From Anaspis maculata (Eukaryota; Arthropoda; Insecta; Coleoptera; Scraptiidae), in assembly GCA_949128115.1 (NCBI GenBank), contig OX421966.1, forward strand, positions 54,123,416 through 54,187,415: a stretch of DNA of 64,000 nucleotides, written 5' to 3'. The translations under genes and the position numbers were made by a program. Shown here piece by piece: positions 56,051-64,000 of this stretch; within the stretch, counting starts at the first letter, position 1; the number at the start of each line of letters is the position of its first letter. Under the pieces are notes generated by a model that ran no database searches, was not told where the DNA came from, and worked only from the letters and a program-made list of their open reading frames with translations.

Positions 56051-56273
56051 ATCACGCACAACACGCATTCCATTGTCATGCCGACGAAGAGAAAAGACAC
56101 ACGGAATTTCCCTAAAAAAAAAGAAGAAATAAATTAGTCACGACTAGACGGTTTTGATGACCCAACAAAGTCAATATTTGCACTTTAAATTCTACATGTA
56201 TAACATGTATTATCCAGAACCAGTCAGAAGACCTGAAAGCTAAAAGACATCTCGCAAAAATTCCGCTGCTGTT
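56051..56273 (+). repeat. 223-bp repeat, copy 2, inserted in the minisatellite
   Basis: A second copy of 49934-50157, in the same orientation. Minisatellite units (GAATTCATC on the left, CAAGCGAAAGGTCATTG on the right) abut it directly, so it was added after the array existed. No clear target duplication or inverted ends. Confidence 0.85.
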
Positions 56274-58585
56274 CAAGCGAAAGGTCATTGAATTTATCAA
56301 ATTTTAAGCGAAAAGTCACTGAATTTATCAAAGTTCAAGCGAGAAGCGTTAAGTTTGTCAAAACATTGGAGTCAGGAGAAGTAATAAGTTACCTGAAGAT
56401 TCAAGCGAGAAGTCGCCGAATTTATTAGAGAAGTTCAAATTTATCAAAATTCAAGTGAGCAGCAACTAATTTGACTGAAACGTTCAAGTGGAAATTCACT
56501 AAATTTGTCAACATTTAGACGAATAATAACAAAACCAAATTTATCATGATTTATGTAAAAAATCATGAATTCACTAAAAACTCGCTAAAAACATACAAGC
56601 TGAAGTCACTGAATTTATAAAATTTCAAGCCAGGTTTAAACTTATCAAAACATTCAATGAAAACTTGATGAATCTATATGGAAAGTCAAAAAAAGAAGTG
56701 ACTGATTTTTGAGTTAATTTTGCATAAATATTTGAGCGAAAAGTCACCAAATTGATTGAATTTCAAAGAGGAAGTAACTTGTCTGGCCTAATTACACTGA
56801 ATTTATCAGAATTCAATTACTAAAATTGCCAAAACAAGCTCGAGTTCAATAAATTAATCAAAATTCAAACGAGACATCACTAAATCATTCAAAACATTCA
56901 AGCGAGAATTCATCACAATTGTAATATAAGCAAAAATAAATTTACCAATTTTGTCGCACATTTTATCAAAAAATCATTAAATTTATATAAATTCAAGCAA
57001 GCATCCATTAGTTTCGCCATAAACATTCAAGCTGAAGTTATAAAATTCATCAATATTCAAGCGAGAAGTAACTCAATTGGTCAAAACATTCAAGTTGAAA
57101 TCACTGAATACTGAATTACAAAAATTCGTGCGAAAGACCGGAGAACTATTTAAATTAGGCTAAACATTCGAACAAATAGTCGAAATTGGCCAAAACGCTC
57201 CGGCGAGAATTCGAGAAGTCAATCAAATGGTCAAATTATTCAAGCGAAAATTCATCAAATTCATCAAATTCCAGACGCAGAGTCACCAAATTCACTAAAC
57301 TATTTAAACGAAAAGCTACTGTATTTATAAAAATCCGATGGAAAATCAGTCAATTCGTTGAGAACATTCAAGCGACGAATCACTAAATTGGCCAAGATAA
57401 TTTTATTGAGAAGTTACTAAATTTAACTAAATTAATGCTAGTAGTTACTGAACGTATGAAGAATCAACTGAATTCGCCAAAAACATTCAACTAAGTTTCT
57501 GAATTTATCAAATTTCCAGCGAAAACACACTAAACTTGTCAAGACATTCAAGCGAGAATTCTTCAAGTTAATCAGAAATCAATGGAAAAGCGAGTGGGAA
57601 AGCCACTTTTGTCTCAACGCTCAAGTGAGAAGTTGATAAATGCATCCCGGAATTTATCACCATCCAAGCTAAAAATTACTGAATTCACCGAAAGCATCCA
57701 AGCTGTAGTCACTGAATTCATCGAAACATGAAAGAGAAATCGCTAAATTTATCGAGACATTAAACGAAAAGTCACAAAATGTATCTGAACTCAAGCGAGA
57801 ATCAAGTAAGAAGTGAGTAAATTGGGCAGAACATTCAAGTTGAAGTCGCTAAGTTAACAAAAGTTGAGCGAAAACTCTGAGAAATCACCAACTTGGCCAA
57901 AACGCTCGGGCGAGAAGTCAATAAAACTTATCAAAAGATCCAACCGAGTAATCATTGAATACGTCAAATTTCAAGTGGGATTTAAGTAAAGTAATTTATA
58001 AAAATTCAAACCAGAAATCGCCGAGTTAGAATTCTCTAAAAACATCCAAGCTGAAGTCACTGAATTTATCAAAGTTCAAACGAAATCTAAGTTTGTCAAA
58101 ACATTCGAGTGGAAAACTAATTTTGCATAAATATTCAAGCAAGAAGTCACCAAATTCGTTAAAATTCAAGTGAGAAGTAACCGAGGAAGTAACTTATCTG
58201 GCCGAAACAATCGAGCGAAAATTCTCCAAATTCCTTGACATTCAAGCGAAAAGTACCTCAATACACTGAATGTATCGAGCTTTAATCATTAAAATTGCCA
58301 AAACCAGGGCCAATCGAATAAATTCGTCAAAATTCAAGCGAAAGTTAACTGAGTTTACATTAAATTTATCAAAATTCAAGCAAACATATATCAGTTTCAC
58401 CATAAACATTCAAGCTAAAGTTATAAAATTCATCAAAACATTCGAGTGAAAAGTCATTGAATTCATCAAATTTCAGGCTAGGAGTCGCCAAATTCAGTAA
58501 AACATTAATCTTCTGAATTTATAAAAATCCGACGGAAAATCACTCAAATCGCATAAGAACGTATGAAAAATCACTGGGTTCACCA

Positions 58586-59615
58586 AAAACATTCTGCTTG
58601 ATGTTTCTGAACATATCAAATTTTTAGCGTTAAGTCCGAGGAAAAGTCACTAAACTTGTCGAAACATTCGAGCGAGAATTCTTCAAGTTAATTAAAAATC
58701 AAGGGAAAAGCGAGGGGGGAAAGCCACTTCTGTCTTGACTTTCAAATTTTCTCGGTATTTATAAACATTCAAGCTATAAATTACTAAATTCACCAGAAGC
58801 ATCCGAGCTGGAGTCACTAAATTCATCGAAACGTAAGCGAGAAATCGTTAAATTTTCCAAAAAATATATCGAGAAGTCATGAAATTTATCAAAATTCAAG
58901 CAAAGAAGAGGTAAGAAGTAAGTAAATTGGGCAAAACATTCAAGTTGAAGTCACTCAATTCAATAAGACCGAGCAAAAAGTCAGAGAAGTCACGAGATTG
59001 GCCTAAACGCTCAGGCAAGAAGTCAGTAAAATTTTTCAAAATGTTCAAGCGAGAAATCATTGAATTCATAAAATTTAGACGAACAGTCACCAAATTTAAC
59101 AAAACATTCTGCTTGATGTTTCTGAACATATCAAATTTTTAGCGTTAAGTCCGAGGAAAAGTCACTAAACTTGTCGAAACATTCGAGCGAGAATTCTTCA
59201 AGTTAATTAAAAATCAAGGGAAAAGCGAGGGGGGAAAGCCACTTCTGTCTTGACTTTCAAATTTTCTCGGTATTTATAAACATTCAAGCTATAAATTACT
59301 AAATTCACCAAAAGCATCCGAGCTGGAGTCACTAAATTCATCGAAACGTAAGCGAGAAATCGTTAAATTTTCCAAAAAATATATCGAGAAGTCATGAAAT
59401 TTATCAAAATTCAAGCAAAGAAGAGGTAAGAAGTAAGTAAATTGGGCAAAACATTCAAGTTGAAGTCACTCAATTTAATAAGACCGAGCAAAAAGTCAGA
59501 GAAGTCACGAGATTGGCCTAAACGCTCAGGCAAGAAGTCAGTAAAATTTTTCAAAATGTTCAAGCGAGAAATCATTGAATTCATAAAATTTAGACGAACA
59601 GTCACCAAATTTAAC
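58586..59615 (+). repeat. 515-bp tandem duplication within the minisatellite
   Basis: 58586-59100 and 59101-59615 are nearly identical (marker phrases TCTGCTTGATGTTTCTGAAC at 58593 and 59108, and GCGAGGGGGGAAAGCCACTT in both), at a period of 515 bp. One difference is A/G at the CACCA(A/G)AAGCATCC site. A recent unequal exchange or replication slip is implied. Confidence 0.9.
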
Positions 59616-60333
59616 AAAACATTCAAGCGAGAAGCTACTGCATTTTTCTAAATTCGAGAGAAAAATCACTAAATTCACCAAAAACATGCAAGCAAGCGAG
59701 AAATCACTGAATTGGCCAAAACATTTTAAACGAAAAGTTCCAAATTCAACCTTAATTTACCAAGAGCATTAAATCTGAAGTCAATGAATTGAATTCCAGT
59801 CAAAAATCATCTTAGTTGTCAAAACATTCAAGTGAGAATTCATCAAATTCATCAATAAAAGATTTTTTCTCAAATTTCAAGCGAGAAGTTATAAAATTTA
59901 TCAACATTCAAGCGAATAATTTACTGAATTCACCAAAAACATCCAATCCGGAGTCATTGAATTTACTCCAGCCAGTATAGCAGCAGCCGTCGTTTGTTAA
60001 GTTTTTGAAATGTTTATCATTTTATTTCGAAACATCCCGCCGCCTTGTATGTGTGCGGACTGCAGTTTATTTATTTATTATTGGCTATCGGCCTCGCTAT
60101 TGGCTCAACGGCTATTTTCAGATCCAAAACGTTGCATTCAAGCGCAGATTGGAACAACGCATAATTCAATAATTGGACGATAATTGATGCCCGAACAATT
60201 GGGTTAATTTGACAATATGTGGGTTTGGAAGCCATCTAGCATCAAGGTGCGGGGTGCTCGCTTGCTGGCTTGCTTTATATTATTAACATGATCATTATTT
60301 TGAAATAGAAAACAAAAGCTTTGCTTTGCTATA

Positions 60334-61680
60334 CAGGGTGGTGAAAATTTCGATGCTCACCATTGGTATCTTGGAAACGGTAAGAGATACGAGATCGGTT
60401 AAATTAGAAAAAGGTTGCGTATTTTTGTGGCGATTGAGAATCTGAAAAGAAACTTTTAATATTTTGATTGGTTTACGATTTATCACGAAAAAACTGAAAC
60501 TTCTGATTTCATAAATTATTTTTTATCTTTCCAACCATTCAGGCTATTTCGATCAAACTTGGTAGTTTTATGTTTTTGATCACTTCGAGTCGATTAACGT
60601 TGACAGAAATTTTCCAGACCTTCTGGATGTCAAATTATGATAGTCAACTTTTTTTTCTTATGGCCGCCATATTGAAGTTTCGTACTAATAGATAGAGAAA
60701 AAAATTAGCTACCCAAATTAGTAACCAACATGTTCTCTTTATGACATTTTTAGCGTCAAATTTCGAAATTTTCGTAAATTACTGACAAAATCGGGAGTGC
60801 TTTAAAAAACAATTGAAATATTATCAATAGCAACAACCACGAGAACAACAAAAAAGTGACAGATTGTGTGCAATTGACGTATTTAACTTCTTAATCGTGT
60901 TTAGTGCTTGTTTGTACCAAGAGTTCATAAATTAAATGAGTCAAGGGTGCCTGTGAATCCAAAAACGTCTGTCGAAACTAGGGTAATCCCGAGGGTAATC
61001 CTTACTTCTTTTGTGATGAATTTGTCAAACTTTAACAAGAACGGTGCTAGTTCCGACAGACGTTTTTGAACTCACAGACACCCTTGACCAATTTAATTTA
61101 TGAACTCTCAGTACAAACAAGCACAAAACACGATTTAGCAGTTAGATACGTCATTTGCACACCATCTGTCACTTTTTTGTTGTTGCTATTGATAATATTT
61201 CAATTGTTTTTCAAAGCACTCCCGATTTTGTCAATAATTTATGAAAATTTCGAAATTTGACGCTAAAAATGTCATAAAGAGAACATGTTGGTTACTAATT
61301 TGGAAAGCTAATTTTTTCTCTCTCTATTAGTGCAAAACTCCAATATGGCGGCCATAAGAAAAAAAAAGTTGACTATCATAATTTGACATCCAGAAGGTCT
61401 GGAAAATTTCTGTCAACGTTAATCGACTCGAAGTGATCAAAAACATAAAACTACCAAGTTTGATCGAAATAGCCTGAATGGTTGGAAAGAAAAAATAATT
61501 TATGAAATCAGAAGTTTCAGTTTTTTCGTGATAAATCGTAAACCAATCAAAATATTCAAAGTTTCTTTTCAGATTCTCAATCGTCACAAAAATGCGCAAC
61601 CTTTTTCTAATTTAACCGACCTCGTATCTCTTACCGTTTCCAAGATACCAATGGTGAGCATCGAAATTTTCACCACCCTG
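60334..61680. mobile_element. 1.35-kb TA-flanked palindrome
   Basis: CAGGGTGGTGAAAATTTCGA is inverted at the right end (TCGAAATTTTCACCACCCTG), with TA on both sides (60332-60333 and 61681-61682). Arms of about 640 bp match to a loop near 60975-61045. Landmarks are TTGATCGAAATAGCC, TATGGCCGCCATATT / AATATGGCGGCCATA and ATGTTCTCTTTATGACATTT. Divergence is low. Mirror open frames within are by-products. Confidence 0.88.
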
Positions 61681-61947
61681 TATAGGCGGAAAAGAGTTTT
61701 TTTTTCGTTTTTGACTTTCTCATAGTTCACATTGTAGTATTACCATTTACTACTACCAGGACAAGGCAGTAAAACAATTATTATTATCATCATCGGTGTT
61801 ACCTATTTATTAGTAATGCACAGTTTCACCCAAGGTTTCACCTTCTGGCTGTGAAAAATTCGCGGTTATCGCGGCTATACATTGTCTGATGTGAGTAAGA
61901 GTGGTGTGCTAATGTATAGGTAATAAATGTTGATCATGCGTGAAAAA

Positions 61948-62136
61948 TTACGTATTCAAAATGTGTGTTCCGTTCGTATGATATGCGTGTGGGAGGTCGC
62001 GGAAAATTTCATTCCTGCAACGCATCGTGTAATGCCCATAGTTGCCGCATTTGTAGCAACCCGTTCGCTTCAAAACAAAGTTTCTATCGGCGAACTTTAG
62101 TCGCGAAGTAGCATTTTTACTTCCCCGACCCACCAC
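61948..62136 (-). CDS. Small ORF with a CCHC zinc knuckle
   Basis: On the minus strand a 62-codon frame contains GCYKCGNYGHYTMRC, which fits the C-x2-C-x4-H-x4-C retroviral-type zinc knuckle found in nucleic-acid-binding proteins, CNBP-like proteins and retroelement gag/ORF1 proteins. It is Lys/Arg-rich before the knuckle and ends about 30 residues after it. An in-frame TAA lies directly upstream, next to TTTTCGTTAAG, which could be a splice acceptor; the first codon used here is GTG. It could be a terminal exon of a minus-strand gene within the zipper intron, or a scrap of a retroelement. No ORF partners were found nearby. Confidence 0.4.
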   Translation of the reverse strand: MVGRGSKNATSRLKFADRNFVLKRTGCYKCGNYGHYTMRCRNEIFRDLPHAYHTNGTHILNT

Positions 62137-64000
62137 TTAACGAAAAGAGGAAGTATTGTGAACGCGCTAAATTTTTTTTCGAGATTTCGACGTTTATATC
62201 CGTTTTGAGGTCCCCTAAAACGATAATACCATTTTCAGAATGATCTCTCTGTATGTTTGTTTGTAACCTTCCACGATAACAGCCGCAACGTCTATCCGAT
62301 CGACTTGAAATTTGGTACACAGACATGGTTTCACCGTCGAATGAGCCCATTACAGACATCTCACGGAACTTGACTTGCAATATGCCGTTTGATAGCCCAT
62401 AAAAACTGTATTCAGAACAGTTGAAAGTATTGCCCAATCTGTCTTCTGTCAAATATAAAAAATGTCAAAGTTCAAAATTTTACCAATAATTTATTTAAAA
62501 TCTATCTGATGAATTTGGACCAGATTTGGCAGGAAGCAATACAACAAAAGAGTCAAAATGAGTCTGCAGTTGCAATTCTATAACATTTTCCAGTCGAGCG
62601 TTATGAATTTTCAAAATTTCTCTCAGCCGCTGTCACCCGAGAGGGCCTCTCGCCCGTATTTTGAGCAGGACGACTCGCTTTTGATGCAGGACTCCACTCA
62701 AAAACTCAGTCCTGGTCGGGGATCGACTTTTTTCGAAAAAATCAAACCGATATCAAAAGTATATAGGATTGGGCGTCGTGTAGACCCATTTTCAAAATTA
62801 GCACAATTCCGGTTATTCCACGGTAGTTTTTCAAAATGAAATTAGCACATTCCGTGAATTTGAAAAAACTGCAATGCAAACTTTGACATGCGGTGAGCCC
62901 CACGAAATATTCATTTTAGGTGCAGACATGCTGGAATGAAAGTTGGAGAGAAGATTGAGTTAATTTTTGGAGGGAAAATTTTCGAAATCGGGCCCACCCA
63001 CGGTTTCCGAGTTTTCATCTCTGGAAAAATTGCAATATTGACAACTTTTCATCCTGTGAACAGATTTTCACCTTTTTTTTTACAATAGGTAACTGGCTCT
63101 TGAACATTTTTCAATAATTTTCTTTACAATTTCTCGAGAATTTTCCTGTTGAAAATGTGAAACAGGCCTGGGTTATCTAAACCAGACTTGAATGATGGCG
63201 CTTGGAGTGAAGCCGTAATTGACGATCTTCATAATAAGATGATTTGGAAAAAGATTCGAGGTTTTCCCGAAAAATTAAATTTTCAAAATTTTCAATTTTC
63301 TATAAATTATTTTCAATCTTCCTGTGGTGCCAGTCTCAGATTGTTCACCTTCATTCATGTACCAATGCGTCTGACTGCCTCACTCGCTTTTCTTTCTAGA
63401 TTATTTGGTTCCTAATGAAAAACTGCAAATTTTTAACTTTTTAGCTTGTGAACAGATTTATGCCAAATTTTTTTAAACAAATAGTAAGGGATTCTTGAAC
63501 ATTTTCAGATCATTTCTCTCAAAATACTCCAAGTTTTCCGAGGGTTTTCCACTTTGAAATGAGTAACCGGCCTATCTTATCGAGACCAGACTCAAATGAT
63601 GGAGCTTTTAATAAATCCCTTATCAGAGAAAATATCTCAATTCTTCAATCTTTTTCTCAAATTTTAACTTCTCACCCGAAGGAACGTCTCATAATAAAAT
63701 TTCCATCCATTCCTTGCTAATTGTCGGGGAAGTTTTGGGGTGAGACGACACAACCGATTTTTTGGTTATGACCGGAAAAAATACCGGGTCTAAAGACCGC
63801 GCCCACCTTTTTCACACTGCAGGTCGCGCGCAACGAACGCATGTTGCTGAGTAACAACGACTGGTCACTACTCAGTAGACAATTATCTGTTTAAGGCTCT
63901 CTTGAGTCCTCTGCCCGATTATTTGTGAAATCACTGCTTTTTGCTTCAACATCCATAAGATTGATATATAAACGAGTCCCAAGAACGTGCAGATTACACA
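62137..64000. other. No gene recognised; possible dispersed repeat
   Basis: On the minus strand 62150-62455 reads as an open frame that ends SLSGGSGK; its plus strand has CGATAACAGCCGCAACG and ATTTGGTACACAGACATGG phrases that feel like a repeat. The rest to 64000 has two related blocks: TTCAAAATTTTCAATTTTC..CCTGT..CAG near 63280 and 63560 share GAATGATGG / CAAATGATGG and ACCAGACT phrases. No splice-supported exon was found. Confidence 0.35.

Larger units (their letters stand above)
55965..59960. repeat. 4-kb degenerate minisatellite
   Basis: Roughly a hundred diverged copies of a 30-35-bp unit based on ATTCAAGCGAGAAGTCACT followed by GAATTTATCAAA-like sequence. Variants (AAATTTGTC, GAATTCATC, GAGAATTC) are intermixed. 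The array is AT-rich and has no continuous frame. It is interrupted by a 223-bp insertion (56051-56273) and carries a 515-bp higher-order duplication. Ends are gradual; unique sequence starts near 59960. Confidence 0.88.
44635..64000 (+). other. zip: Zipper intron 1 (incomplete)
   Basis: After the GTAAGT donor at 44635 no sequence for the downstream P-loop (GESGAGKT) or other motor segments was found. I take the rest of the window as intron. It contains the transposable elements, duplications and minisatellite listed separately. Stretches 44640-45409, 46094-46629, 47380-48340, 48596-49933, 50158-51218 and 59961-60333 hold no feature I can support. Confidence 0.65.

Noticed and set aside
49934..56273. 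A single large tandem duplication covering both the 224-bp and 700-bp repeats
   Set aside because: The order and spacing differ (224-bp then 700-bp on the left, 700-bp then 223-bp on the right, gaps about 1061 and 199 bp), so one tandem event cannot produce it.
55965..59960. CRISPR-like array
   Set aside because: The repeats are diverged and directly adjacent with no uniform spacers, and the genome is eukaryotic. A minisatellite explains it.
62117..62452. Minus-strand 111-codon frame ending SLSGGSGK
   Set aside because: No domain is recognisable; its plus strand has phrases typical of dispersed noncoding repeats. Left as a possible repeat only.
62558..62839. Open frame with SPERASRPYFEQDDSLLMQD as a possible zipper or nested-gene exon
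   Set aside because: It does not match any part of the myosin motor and lacks convincing flanking splice sites.

Overview
This is a window of animal nuclear genome, almost certainly insect and possibly hemipteran-like, although the order cannot be fixed from the sequence alone. Three things support this. The only confidently recognised host exon, at 44284-44634, encodes the N-terminus of non-muscle myosin II heavy chain (zipper) and ends in a canonical GTAAGT donor. Coding sequence is sparse and GC-rich within AT-rich, intron-like DNA. The rest is dominated by eukaryotic transposable elements, mainly palindromic (foldback/MITE-type) DNA elements with TA, TTAA or 8-bp target duplications, plus one full-length non-LTR retrotransposon.

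Layout. Positions 1-13.6 kb hold what look like the 3' exons of one unrecognised plus-strand gene: 303-550, about 11505-11777, and a terminal exon 13224-13430 followed by AATAAA at 13593. Its 10.9-kb intron is packed with nested inverted-repeat elements. Positions 13.9-43.5 kb contain no gene I can support. They hold a dense series of palindromic elements, including a 931-bp hAT-like element with a perfect 8-bp duplication, a TTAA-flanked MITE, several CAGGGTG-ended foldbacks, a 1.4-kb near-perfect palindrome, a P-element-like insertion with a perfect 8-bp duplication and a THAP-like relic, and a decayed Tc1/mariner transposase gene. Positions 43.7-44.6 kb are the CpG-rich 5' region and first coding exon of zipper. 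From 44635 to the end is zipper intron 1, more than 19 kb long.

Inside the zipper intron lie further foldbacks, including a second copy of a three-layer composite also present at 20.6-21.4 kb. There is an apparently intact RTE-like retrotransposon (51921-55150, one 1024-aa ORF with endonuclease and reverse transcriptase, and a (TA)n tail). It is flanked by about 700 bp of sequence that is identical by eye, in exactly the geometry of a target-site duplication but far longer than usual. Next comes a 4-kb degenerate minisatellite (about 55.97-59.96 kb) that carries a 515-bp internal duplication and an inserted 223-bp copy of a sequence found 6 kb upstream. A 1.35-kb TA-flanked palindrome follows, then a small minus-strand ORF with a CCHC zinc knuckle.

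The strongest leads are the RTE-like element with its exceptionally long flanking duplication, the repeated insertion of foldbacks into foldbacks (with composites that seem to move as units), and the P-like element inserted into a foldback arm. All coordinates were read by eye; repeat-arm limits may be off by some tens of bases except where target duplications are stated.
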